Below, one piece after another: positions 1 to 7,508 of a stretch of 64,000 bases of DNA. Each line of letters opens with the position of its first letter. The first letter of the stretch is position 1. Below the pieces are notes generated by a model. That model saw only the letters and a list, made by a program, of their open reading frames with translations, ran no database searches and was not told the DNA's origin. Source of the stretch: Butyricicoccus pullicaecorum DSM 23266 (GTDB lineage Bacteria > Bacillota > Clostridia > Oscillospirales > Butyricicoccaceae); assembly GCF_900167005.1 (NCBI RefSeq), contig NZ_FUXW01000007.1, forward strand, positions 1 to 64,000, given 5' to 3'. The translations under genes and the position numbers were made by a program.

Positions 1-1
1 A

Positions 2-117
<116 letters not shown>

Positions 118-120
118 ACT

Positions 121-154
121 GAAAAGCAGTCTGTATAGACTGCTTTTTGTTTTA
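121..154 (+). terminator. Terminator of the rRNA operon
   Basis: AAGCAGTCT/AGACTGCTT stem with a GTAT loop and a T-rich tail, directly after the 5S gene. Confidence 0.9.
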
Positions 155-713
155 TCTGAAAAAGTAGTATAAGATTTAGATACAAAGACTAGAAATCTAT
201 GAATGCGCATTCACAGCGCAGTTTCAGCACAAACGGGAGCGCCGGACGCTACGCACCCGCTGTGCGGAGCTCGTACTTTCCCACCCTGTCGGCGGCTGAA
301 ATGTATATCTGACGGAAAGGGAAAACGGGGTCGCAAGGGGTGGAAAACCGTAGGTTGTCCATCCTTTGGCCTTCGTTCTCCTTCTAAGGGGAACCTCCAG
401 TCCTCCCGGCTGGTCGGGAAATGGAAACAGCAGCGGTTACGGTGTAAGCCGCTATGGGAAAAACGCTTTAGGCGTTTTTCATGAGCGCGCTTAGCGCGCA
501 AAGATTCTCGCCGCCTGCGGGCGGCGCTTTGAACGAGAGTTTAGTTGATTTTCCCTTGCGGAGGACGGGAAAATCAAAAGGGAATTTCGCGTCCTGCGGG
601 ACGCGACTCAGGGCTCTGCCCTAAGAACCCGCAAACCTTTGAAAAGGTTTGATCGAAATTTTATTAAGAAAGCTCGTTGGAAAATGCTGAAATAGATACT
701 TTCTGACTTTTGG
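155..713. repeat. Non-coding block with eight consecutive hairpins
   Basis: No convincing gene. From 432 to 650 there are eight near-contiguous inverted repeats: 432-453, 459-479, 485-499 (GCGCGC-TTA-GCGCGC), 509-526, 547-575 (9-bp arms GATTTTCCC/GGGAAAATC), 588-605, 610-622 and 633-650. Two of them (509-526 and 588-605) share the loop TGCG. Small open frames on both strands here have no ribosome binding site and are fragmented by the palindromes. The block looks like composite intergenic palindromic repeats of the kind common in Oscillospiraceae. Part of 340-420 also has alternating C/T-rich and G/A-rich segments typical of such repeats (inference). Confidence 0.6.
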
Positions 714-742
714 TTGCAATTTTTTGCATTTTGCTTTATAAT
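714..742 (+). promoter_or_regulatory. Sigma-A promoter of the methyltransferase gene
   Basis: TTGCAA, 17-bp spacer, TATAAT. It sits about 44 bp before the chosen start codon. Confidence 0.8.
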
Positions 743-785
743 AGAGCGTGATTAAGAGGATTCGATACAGGAGTTGACAGGTATT

Positions 786-1628
786 ATGATGACAAAATTC
801 CTTTTGGCGCTCAACCGACTGTTCCCGTTGCCGGTACATCCGTTTAATTTACAGAACGAAGGCAAAGAAAGCTATGCAATGTGGCAGTATGAGCGCGGTG
901 GAAATACCATTGCGTTCTACACCGAGCGCTACACGACAGAGGAGATGTTTGCGGATAAAACCGTACTGGATGTCGGCTGCGGCGCAGGCGGTAAGACCAT
1001 GTACTATGCCTCGCAGGGTGTCAAAAAGATCGTAGGCATGGACATTGTAGCGCACTACAAAGAGGAAGCTGAGGCGCTGGCGGAGCAGCTTGGGTATGCA
1101 GATCGCTTTACTTTTGTGGTTGGCGATGCAGCCAATACCGGTTTCCCGGACAACAGCTTCGATACGATTATCATGAATGATGCGATGGAGCATGTAGACC
1201 GCCCCGATCTGGTATTGGCAGAGGTACGTCGTGTGCTCAAGCCCGGCGGACGACTGTATGTAAACTTCCCGCCATATTATCATCCGTTTGGTGCGCATCT
1301 GTCCGATTTGATCGCAATTCCGTGGGTACACATGTTCTTTTCTGAGGACACGCTGGTTGACGCTTACAAGGAATTGTGTAAGACGGTTCCGGACGGTGAT
1401 GATCGCATTAACTTCCGCATTTCGACCAATGCGCAGGGTAAGGAGTATTTCTCCTACATCAATCACATGACCATTAAGCGCTTTGACGGTTTGCGTGCAA
1501 ATGCAGGAATGAAGCAGGCATATTATCGCGAAGTGCCGCTGCGTGGCTTCTTGGCACCGCTGGCCAAGCTGCCGCTGCTCAAGGAATGCTTTGTCAAGAT
1601 GGTTGTATGCGTATTTGAAAAGGAATAA
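786..1628 (+). CDS. Class I SAM-dependent methyltransferase
   Basis: A 280-residue protein with a Rossmann-type methyltransferase fold. Motif I is VLDVGCGAGGKT near residue 60. The acidic strand-2 end (GMDI), the GDAAN segment and the LKPGGRLYVNFPPYYHP stretch follow, as in the UbiE/Methyltransf_11 group. The C-terminal part (residues 170-280) is less typical and probably binds the substrate, which cannot be predicted. ATG at 786 is preferred over a TTG at 774 because the TTG lies directly against the AGGAG ribosome binding site. ATG at 789 is also possible. The gene is monocistronic, with its own promoter and a strong terminator. Confidence 0.85.
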   Translation: MMTKFLLALNRLFPLPVHPFNLQNEGKESYAMWQYERGGNTIAFYTERYTTEEMFADKTVLDVGCGAGGKTMYYASQGVKKIVGMDIVAHYKEEAEALAEQLGYADRFTFVVGDAANTGFPDNSFDTIIMNDAMEHVDRPDLVLAEVRRVLKPGGRLYVNFPPYYHPFGAHLSDLIAIPWVHMFFSEDTLVDAYKELCKTVPDGDDRINFRISTNAQGKEYFSYINHMTIKRFDGLRANAGMKQAYYREVPLRGFLAPLAKLPLLKECFVKMVVCVFEKE

Positions 1629-1631
1629 GAC

Positions 1632-1664
1632 AAAAGACCGCATGTTGTCATGCGGTCTTTTTTA
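1632..1664. terminator. Bidirectional terminator
   Basis: AAGACCGCATG/CATGCGGTCTT stem with T-runs. It serves the methyltransferase gene (+) and the convergent oxidoreductase gene (-). Confidence 0.88.
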
Positions 1665-1667
1665 TGT

Positions 1668-2357
1668 TTACCAGGGTTTGTGGCCGGAAAACCAGCCTTG
1701 CACCTCCCAGTATTGCAGATCGGTCGCAGTATTCATGTGCGGCAGCAGACGACGAAAGAAGCCAAACATCAGGCGCACATACAGGCGAGGTTTGACAGGA
1801 CGATCGACGCGCAGGCGACGGCAGGCCTTTTGCACATCGCGCTTCAGACGTGAGCGTGTGGCAGGGGAGACCGAATCCCAAGTCAGTGCGTGAACAGCTC
1901 TGCCCAGACGCACCACGCGGCCCACACCCCAGAAATTCATGCTGTCCTGCAAATCCTGCAAGGTACGGCGCATACCGCCGCCAGCGGCTGTTGTCAGCAG
2001 AAGCGCTCGTTTGGTGAACATGGATGGGCTGGGACGGTGCAGCATCCAGCGGCAGCCAAAGTGATCCAAAAAGGATTTCATTGCGCCTGTGACGTGATAG
2101 ACGTAGACAGGAGATGCAAGGATGAGTACGTCGGCTTGGTCGATGGCATCCAGTATGGGTGTAATTTGTACGTGTGCGGGAGCGCAGCAGGGAACTGACG
2201 CAAAGAAACAGGCATTACAGCCGGTGCACATGTGATGAAAGTCACGGGGCAGAAAAAACTCGTGCACCTCATCCGGCTGTAAGGTCTCAATCGCCATGCG
2301 CGCGAGGTGTACGGTGCTACCCACATGTTCTGTGCCGTAAATGGCAGTTACAATCAT
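1668..2357 (-). CDS. Flavodoxin-fold NAD(P)H-dependent oxidoreductase
   Basis: A 229-residue protein of the NADPH-dependent FMN reductase/iron-sulfur flavoprotein type. An FMN-binding beginning (TAIYGTEHVGSTVHLA) is followed by a compact cysteine motif, CTGCNACF, then a second CC pair near residue 57, as in flavoproteins that also hold a metal or Fe-S centre. ASPVYVYHVTGAMKSFLDH is the typical family stretch. The C-terminal 60 residues are basic. The start at 2357 has the ribosome binding site GGGAGGG at a good distance, and an upstream in-frame ATG at 2402 lacks one. Likely a cytosolic electron-transfer or quinone/nitro reductase; the substrate is unknown. Confidence 0.82.
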   Translation of the reverse strand: MIVTAIYGTEHVGSTVHLARMAIETLQPDEVHEFFLPRDFHHMCTGCNACFFASVPCCAPAHVQITPILDAIDQADVLILASPVYVYHVTGAMKSFLDHFGCRWMLHRPSPSMFTKRALLLTTAAGGGMRRTLQDLQDSMNFWGVGRVVRLGRAVHALTWDSVSPATRSRLKRDVQKACRRLRVDRPVKPRLYVRLMFGFFRRLLPHMNTATDLQYWEVQGWFSGHKPW

Positions 2358-2441
2358 AGAAAATCCCTCCCGAATTGCATATCTTATGCGCAGCATAGGC
2401 AAAATAGAATGCTGCGATCGCGGTAAGAGATTGGGTAAAAG

Positions 2442-2472
2442 AAACGGTCATCCGAATGGATGACCGTTTTTG
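2442..2472. terminator. Intergenic terminator
   Basis: AAACGGTCATCC/GGATGACCGTTT stem with a GAAT loop. Its position downstream of the minus-strand gene at 2487-2900 makes it that gene's terminator. Confidence 0.85.
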
Positions 2473-2486
2473 ACATGCAGAATATT

Positions 2487-2900
2487 TTACTGCGCATCAG
2501 CGAGCAGCTTTTCTTCGATGATACGTGCAGCATGGCGGATGCAGTCGTCGCACGAGCACAGCGGCTTGCCCGTATCGCGGCCTTTGAGCTCGGAGCACAG
2601 CAGCGAGCCGGTTGCCTCTGAAAAGGCTTCTCCCAACATGCGGTCAATCTTGTAGGTTGCGGCCTTGGTAGAACCCGGCGTTTCTACACCGGCGCTGTTC
2701 TGAAGACCTGCCAGCATCAGACCGCCGGTCAGTGCACCGCAAACTTCCATCATGCCCATGCCAAAGCCGAATGCTTCGCTCATCTTGTAAGCGGTCTGCT
2801 CGTCTACGCCGAACAGGTCAGCGTAGGTGCAGACAATGGCCTGAGCACAGTTGTAGCCCTTGTGATGTCGGGCGATTGCCTGTTCAATTCTCGATTCCAT
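2487..2900 (-). CDS. C_GCAxxG_C_C family redox protein
   Basis: A 137-residue protein with the family signature: GYNCAQAIV near residue 17, CGALTGG near 54, a cysteine near 102 and the C-terminal pair CSCDDC near residues 115-120. The family is widespread in anaerobes and is thought to be redox-active or metal-binding, but no reaction is established. The ribosome binding site AAAGGAAG precedes the ATG. A flavodoxin-like oxidoreductase lies downstream on the same strand behind a terminator, so the two are probably separate transcripts. Confidence 0.88.
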   Translation of the reverse strand: MESRIEQAIARHHKGYNCAQAIVCTYADLFGVDEQTAYKMSEAFGFGMGMMEVCGALTGGLMLAGLQNSAGVETPGSTKAATYKIDRMLGEAFSEATGSLLCSELKGRDTGKPLCSCDDCIRHAARIIEEKLLADAQ

Positions 2901-2934
2901 GTAACATAAACTTCCTTTGCGTGGGATTTCAAAA

Positions 2935-4236
2935 TCAGTACGGATGGGTCTCGAAATACTTCATGATCGCATTGTACTGTGCAGTAGCCTGCTTGTCCAG
3001 GTTCTCGGTATACAGAAGCCACAGCTGATCGTCTGCGTTGCTCATAAAGCAGAACTCACTGATAAATGCCAGTGCGCCGCCTTCCTGAGCTGCACGCAGG
3101 ACGAAGTAATAGTCCTTCGAGGGATCGCTGCTGCTGCGCTGGAAGACAAAGCGTCTCCAATCCTGGCCTAAACTGGTGTACTCCTGCTTGAGCAGGTCGC
3201 CAAACTCTTGTCCTGCACCGCCGTTCTCGTAGGCAACCTGAATGAGCAGCTCGGCACCCTTGGGGGTGGACGTAGAATAACCGTTCTGATGAACGCTGAA
3301 AATCATGTCGTACCCGCCGCCTTCGGTGCTGAACAGCTGCTTACGGGTCGTTGCGTCTACCGTCGAGTCATCCTCACGTGTCATGCGTACCTCAACACCG
3401 GCCGCTTCCAGCTTGTCGCGCAGCATGAGCGAGACAGCAAGGGTAAAGTCCTTCTCGTAGATCTTTGTGTTGCCATCGTGGTGTACGCCCCAATAGTCAT
3501 CGAAGGGGATAGCCGAAGTTGCAACATTGCCCGAGTCGGCGCCGCCATGACCGGGATCGATCCAGATCTTGAGCTTACCGTCGATTGCCGAGACCGAAGG
3601 AGTCGGTTCCGGCTCTGCGGGTGTTTCGGGTTCCTCAGGGGTCTCTTCGGGTGTTTCCGGAGTCGGCTGTTCTACGGTCGGGGTTGTGATGACGACCGTG
3701 CGCGTTTGGGATTCATAGCCGACATCGAAGCCCAGCGCATCGCCCAGATCGACCAGCTTAAAGTAGTTGTAGCCGTCGACGTTGTAGGCGGTCAAAGAGG
3801 CCTTGATGCCGTTGATCAGAACGGTTTCATTGCATGTCTGTGCGGTCGCGTTCTTGGTCGGGATCGCGCCGAGCTCACCACCGACGGCTTCATAGCTGCT
3901 GCCGGGTGTGAGGTTCATGGAACGGGTGCTCTTGTCCCAGGTCACGCCGAACTGAGCGGTCGTACCGTTGAGGATGAGGGCGATATCACGCAGCTTATAA
4001 TAGTTGTTGCCGTTGATGTTGTAACCCACCGGCTTGACCTGCTTGCCGTCAAGCATGACAGTCATGGTAGCCGGATATGCAGTAAGAGAAGCGGCCATGA
4101 CGGACTCGCTTACGGTCTCGCTGACTGCCGTGGCAGTAGGAGCAGATGTACCTGCGGCTTCCGGGTCGTATGAGACAGCGCCTGCGGCCGAAGTCAGCAG
4201 GGCTGCCGTCAGAATGCCTGCAACCAATCGTTTCAT
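2935..4236 (-). CDS. Secreted N-acetylmuramoyl-L-alanine amidase with copper-amine-oxidase-N-like repeats
   Basis: A 433-residue exported protein. It has a signal peptide (residues 1-20, KR then hydrophobic, AGA cleavage), then two related segments around residues 55-110 and 135-185 (NNYYKLRDIALIL, YNYFKLVDLGDALGF) like the stalk domain of copper amine oxidase N-terminal-like repeats. A Pro/Glu/Thr linker spans 187-215. The Amidase_3 catalytic domain starts at 222, with the zinc ligand in DPGHGG (His230) and the downstream FSVHQNG histidine. It cuts the amide bond between MurNAc and the stem peptide in cell-wall turnover, division or spore release. Ribosome binding site AAGGAAG. Confidence 0.9.
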   Translation of the reverse strand: MKRLVAGILTAALLTSAAGAVSYDPEAAGTSAPTATAVSETVSESVMAASLTAYPATMTVMLDGKQVKPVGYNINGNNYYKLRDIALILNGTTAQFGVTWDKSTRSMNLTPGSSYEAVGGELGAIPTKNATAQTCNETVLINGIKASLTAYNVDGYNYFKLVDLGDALGFDVGYESQTRTVVITTPTVEQPTPETPEETPEEPETPAEPEPTPSVSAIDGKLKIWIDPGHGGADSGNVATSAIPFDDYWGVHHDGNTKIYEKDFTLAVSLMLRDKLEAAGVEVRMTREDDSTVDATTRKQLFSTEGGGYDMIFSVHQNGYSTSTPKGAELLIQVAYENGGAGQEFGDLLKQEYTSLGQDWRRFVFQRSSSDPSKDYYFVLRAAQEGGALAFISEFCFMSNADDQLWLLYTENLDKQATAQYNAIMKYFETHPY

Positions 4237-4287
4237 AGATGCGTCTTCCTTTTTTTCGTCCAGGGGTGAATGCGAATACTAAAGTTA

Positions 4288-4316
4288 ATTATAACAAACA
4301 AACGGCGGAAAATCAA
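4288..4316 (-). promoter_or_regulatory. Sigma-A promoter of the amidase gene
   Basis: On the minus strand TTGATT, 17 bp, TATAAT, about 50 bp before the amidase ATG. Confidence 0.75.
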
Positions 4317-4368
4317 GAAAAACACCGGAATATGTTGGATTTTGGCAGGTTTTTACAAAAATAAGCGA

Positions 4369-5304
4369 TTAGAGGAGGGCCGCGCCGATGATACCGGCAT
4401 CGTTGCCGAGGGTGGCTGCGACGATGGGCGTGCCTTCGGGAGCGATCTTGAACTGCTGTGCATGGACGCGCTCGCGCAGCGGCATGAGCAGCTTTTCACC
4501 GTATCCTGCAACACCGCCGCCGATGACGATGGCATCGGGCTGGAATACGTTGATGAGGTTGGTCAGACCGCAGGCCAGATAGTCGCAGTAATCATTGAAT
4601 ACGCGGTCGGCCAGTGCGTCACCGGCATCGCGTGCATCACAGACCATCTTAGCAGTCAGCTTGCCGCCGTTTTCCTGTACCATGGCGTGCAGGCAGGTGT
4701 CGGGGCACTGCTCCATTGCTTCGCGTGCCAGACGAATCAGACCGGTTGCAGACGCGTAGGTCTCCAGACAGCCATGACGGCCGCAGTTGCAGGGTGCACC
4801 GTTCGGGACGATAACCATGTGGCCGATCTCGCCTGCGATGTCCTCGCGGCCGGTATACAGCTTGCCCTCGAGAACGATACCGCCGCCTACGCCGGTGCCC
4901 AGCGTGACCATCAGCAGGTTGCGGGTGCCGCGGCCTGCGCCGCCGTAGAACTCGCCCAGTGCAGCACAGTTTGCATCGTTGTCGATGTTGACCGGGCAGT
5001 TAAATTCCGGCTCAAACGCATGCGCAAAGCAGACGTTGGACATGCCGAGGTTGGTGCCGAAGGTCAGGGTGCAGGTTGCCTTGACGAGCGTACCGGGCAG
5101 ACCAATGCCGATCTGTTCGATCTCGGAATAAGGAATGTTGTGCTTGTCGCACAGATCGCGGCACAGGTCGTGCATGACCGCACACAAGCCGTCCGGATCG
5201 CCGGTCTTGGTGGGAGCAGAAATTTTATCCATCAGTACACCGTCCAGGGTGCACAGGCCAACAACCGTGTTGGTACCGCCGAGGTCAATGCCGAGTCTCA
5301 TCAT
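4369..5304 (-). CDS. ROK family sugar kinase, probably glucokinase
   Basis: A 311-residue cytosolic kinase phosphorylating glucose or a related hexose with ATP. Seen here: the phosphate-binding DLGGTN at residues 7-12, catalytic aspartate in NIDNDAN (Asp110), the second ATP-binding stretch GTGVGGGIV, the ROK histidine in EIGHM (His162), and the zinc motif CNCGRHGCLE (Cys172, Cys174, Cys179). This is the ROK layout of Gram-positive GlcK. The absence of an N-terminal helix-turn-helix argues for an enzyme and not a NagC/XylR-type repressor. The neighbouring HPr kinase gene fits a carbohydrate-control setting. Sugar specificity is inferred only. Confidence 0.88.
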   Translation of the reverse strand: MMRLGIDLGGTNTVVGLCTLDGVLMDKISAPTKTGDPDGLCAVMHDLCRDLCDKHNIPYSEIEQIGIGLPGTLVKATCTLTFGTNLGMSNVCFAHAFEPEFNCPVNIDNDANCAALGEFYGGAGRGTRNLLMVTLGTGVGGGIVLEGKLYTGREDIAGEIGHMVIVPNGAPCNCGRHGCLETYASATGLIRLAREAMEQCPDTCLHAMVQENGGKLTAKMVCDARDAGDALADRVFNDYCDYLACGLTNLINVFQPDAIVIGGGVAGYGEKLLMPLRERVHAQQFKIAPEGTPIVAATLGNDAGIIGAALL

Positions 5305-5367
5305 AATTCAGGATTCCTCCAGTCAAATATTTTGTCAAATTCCGGTGGTTTTGCCTGCCGGAGCGTG

Positions 5368-5396
5368 GGAAAAAAGGCAGGGGGAAGCCCTGCCTT
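5368..5396 (-). terminator. Terminator of hprK
   Basis: AGGCAGGG/CCCTGCCT stem. Reading the minus strand it is followed by a run of six T, directly after hprK. Confidence 0.87.
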
Positions 5397-5409
5397 TCTC
5401 GGGAGTTCA

Positions 5410-6345
5410 TTAGTTGCCGCCGAAAGACTTGAGCATGCGCTCCTGCAAGTCCTTGGCCGCGTTGTAGCCCATCTTCTTATAGCGGTCGTTCATTGCAGCG
5501 ACCTCAATGATGACGGCGAGGTTACGGCCGGGGCGAACAGGAATGGTCAGAGAGGGAACAGTGATGTCCAAAATGCTGGTGGTCTGACCCTCGAGGCCCA
5601 GGCGATCGTACTGCTTGCCTTCCTCCCAGGGTTCCAGATTGATGACCAGCTCGACCTTTTCGGTCAGCTTGACCGAACCGACACCAAAGATGCGGCGCAC
5701 ATCGACGATGCCGATACCGCGCAGCTCGATAAAGTAGCGGATGACATCGGGCGAGGTGCCGACCAGAGTCTTGTCCGACACGCGCTTAATCTCGACGGCA
5801 TCGTCTGCGATCAGACGGTGACCGCGCTTGACCAGCTCGATTGCGGTCTCGGACTTACCGACACCGGAGTCACCGAGCAGCAGAACGCCTTCGCCGTAGA
5901 TCTCGACCAGAACGCCGTGCAGGGTGATGCGCGGCGCGAGGGATACCTTGAGGGAAGCCACGAGCGCGTTGACGATGGTGGACGTAAACTCGTTGGTGCG
6001 CAGCAGCGGTACGTTGTACTTCTGCGCGGCTGCGAGGCACTCGGGGAAGACATCCATGTTGCGGGAAATGATCATAACCGGGATGCCCGAGCCGAACAGC
6101 TTGTCAAAGCACAGCGCACGCTCTTCATGGGTCATCTTTTCCACAAAGGTGTTTTCAACCTTACCCATGATCTGGATACGGTTGGGGTCAAAGTAGTCAA
6201 AGAAACCTGCCAGCTGAAGCGCCGGACGGCTGACGTCGGTCTTGGTGATCTCGACGTGTTCAAAGTTTTCCGGGCCGTAGACGACCTCGAAATCAAATTC
6301 CTGGATCAGGTCGCCAAGGCATACACCAAATTCTTTTAATTGCAT
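5410..6345 (-). CDS. hprK: HPr kinase/phosphorylase
   Basis: A 311-residue bifunctional enzyme that phosphorylates Ser46 of HPr and reverses the reaction, setting CcpA-dependent catabolite control. The Walker A motif GDSGVGKS is at residues 158-165. The HPrK signature is visible in RGIGIVDVRRIFGVG, and an RPGRN stretch near the C terminus matches the family. The length equals that of other Gram-positive HprK proteins. The start at 6345 is set by GGAGGATT upstream; a longer in-frame reading to 6480 crosses the promoter and is rejected. The upstream rpmB gene is divergent. Confidence 0.96.
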   Translation of the reverse strand: MQLKEFGVCLGDLIQEFDFEVVYGPENFEHVEITKTDVSRPALQLAGFFDYFDPNRIQIMGKVENTFVEKMTHEERALCFDKLFGSGIPVMIISRNMDVFPECLAAAQKYNVPLLRTNEFTSTIVNALVASLKVSLAPRITLHGVLVEIYGEGVLLLGDSGVGKSETAIELVKRGHRLIADDAVEIKRVSDKTLVGTSPDVIRYFIELRGIGIVDVRRIFGVGSVKLTEKVELVINLEPWEEGKQYDRLGLEGQTTSILDITVPSLTIPVRPGRNLAVIIEVAAMNDRYKKMGYNAAKDLQERMLKSFGGN

Positions 6346-6385
6346 GTTTTCGAATCCTCCTACCGTACGCGAGTAAGATACCTTT

Positions 6386-6414
6386 ATTATAACGGAGCGA
6401 TACAGGCTTTTCAA
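6386..6414 (-). promoter_or_regulatory. Sigma-A promoter of hprK
   Basis: Minus strand TTGAAA, 17 bp, TATAAT, about 40 bp before the ATG. Confidence 0.82.
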
Positions 6415-6474
6415 TGGCTGCATGAAAACGGTGAAAAGTTTTTTTGTTTTTTTAAAATAAATTGAAAGAAAGGC

Positions 6475-6503
6475 TTGCATTTATGCCGGACTTGTGCTAA
6501 TAT
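6475..6503 (+). promoter_or_regulatory. Extended -10 promoter of rpmB
   Basis: TTGCAT, 17 bp, TAATAT, with TGC directly before the -10 box. A TATAAT shifted by 3 bp is an alternative -10. Confidence 0.65.
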
Positions 6504-6548
6504 AATATCCGTTACTCAATGCCTTTTAGATAAGGAGGTGCAGGAAAA

Positions 6549-6737
6549 ATGGCAAAGTGCGATATTTGCGGCAAGGGCGTGACCTTTGGTATCAAGGTTT
6601 CCCACTCCCACAGACGTTCTAACAGAACTTGGAAGCCGAACGTTCGTCGTGTTAAGGCTCTGGTCGACGGTACTCCCCGCCATATCAACGTATGTACTCG
6701 GTGCCTCCGCTCCGGCAAGGTTACCCGTGCCATCTAA
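6549..6737 (+). CDS. rpmB: 50S ribosomal protein L28
   Basis: A 62-residue protein of normal length for bacterial L28. It has the four-cysteine (C+) layout: CDICG at the N terminus and CTRCLRSGKV near the C terminus, which can bind zinc. SHSHRRSNRTWKPNVR is the family core. A near-perfect Shine-Dalgarno, AAGGAGGTG, lies 8 nt before the ATG. Single gene between its own promoter and terminator. Confidence 0.98.
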   Translation: MAKCDICGKGVTFGIKVSHSHRRSNRTWKPNVRRVKALVDGTPRHINVCTRCLRSGKVTRAI

Positions 6738-6751
6738 TGTTGATTCATTTG

Positions 6752-6785
6752 AAAGCGCCCGCGCATTCTGCGCAGGCGCTTTTTG
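6752..6785 (+). terminator. Terminator of rpmB
   Basis: AAAGCGCC(TGCGC-type inner stem)GGCGCTTTTT hairpin ending in a T-run. Confidence 0.88.
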
Positions 6786-6990
6786 CGTTTTTACGCACAT
6801 TTTACCAGTATCCGTATTGCGCGCAAAATGAGAAAAATCTCTCATATCTTATGGATTTTGCCGATATTTTCCCACAAATCTTGTAGGGAAAAGCAGGAAA
6901 TATAGTAAAACATCATGTGTATATCGACAAAAAGTGACACAGCATATGGTGGCTGCGTGCTACAATAGGAGCAGAAAGGGGGAAGCGTTT

Positions 6991-7221
6991 ATGTATCCCT
7001 GCTTCGCTGTGATTGAGTCTGTCCCCGTGCCGGAGGATCGGACACACACATTCGGCATTGCGATGCTGAAAAACGGCTGTCTGCTCGATATGCTGTCTGA
7101 TGTGACGGTAAGACGCGCAGATGCCGAGAAAATCGTGTGCAAACTCAATCAGAATCGAGTCGCTGCGATCCATTTCCGAGATATCATCTATGACTGGATT
7201 ACAGAACAGGCGATGCTATGA
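6991..7221 (+). CDS. DUF6514-like small protein
   Basis: A 76-residue acidic protein without membrane segment or signal. The pattern THTFGIAMLKNG...LSDVT...AEKIVCKLNQNRVAAIHFRDIIYDWI resembles DUF6514, a small Clostridia family ending in an xPIHLxDVVEDFL-like helix. Assignment is from memory of the pattern. The start ATG at 6991 follows AAAGGGGGAA; an upstream in-frame start at 6934 has no ribosome binding site and overlaps the likely promoter. Monocistronic. Function unknown. Confidence 0.7.
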   Translation: MYPCFAVIESVPVPEDRTHTFGIAMLKNGCLLDMLSDVTVRRADAEKIVCKLNQNRVAAIHFRDIIYDWITEQAML

Positions 7222-7230
7222 CCACGCAGG

Positions 7231-7263
7231 AAGAAACCAAAAGGGGTGGTTTCTTCTTTTTTT
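7231..7263 (+). terminator. Terminator after the DUF6514-like gene
   Basis: GAAACCA/TGGTTTC stem followed by TTCTTTTTTT. Confidence 0.82.
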
Positions 7264-7412
7264 GTCTCAAAAAATCGGACTGGACAGATGATAAAAACAG
7301 AGGAATGTGTAACCATGGGGATGGGATAAACTGTTCCATACAGAGAAAGTACATATAATACATTCACTAGGTAGAGCTTTTGCGCGTATAAAGGGAGAAC
7401 AGGCGGCAAGCC

Positions 7413-7441
7413 TTGTCCTTGAAGGATAGAAATGGTATAAT
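7413..7441 (+). promoter_or_regulatory. Sigma-A promoter of the Suv3-like helicase
   Basis: TTGTCC, 17 bp, TATAAT, with an extended -10 TGG. It lies about 68 bp before the ATG. Confidence 0.8.
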
Positions 7442-7508
7442 AGCCGGGAGCAGCTGTACACAATTACAGCTAATTGAGACAGAAATTTTGAAATCTTGGA
7501 GGCCTTTC

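Noticed and set aside
203-501. Open frames of 93 and 96 codons on both strands in the block after the 5S gene
   Set aside because: No ribosome binding site, no recognisable protein pattern, and they run through palindromic repeats.
4369-5304. The ROK protein as a NagC/XylR-type repressor
   Set aside because: It starts directly with the ATP-binding DLGGTN; there is no N-terminal helix-turn-helix.
4270-6339. A 689-codon + strand frame opposite the ROK kinase and hprK genes
   Set aside because: It is the antisense of two clear genes; high GC and codon bias keep the opposite frame open. The translation is low in family-like features.
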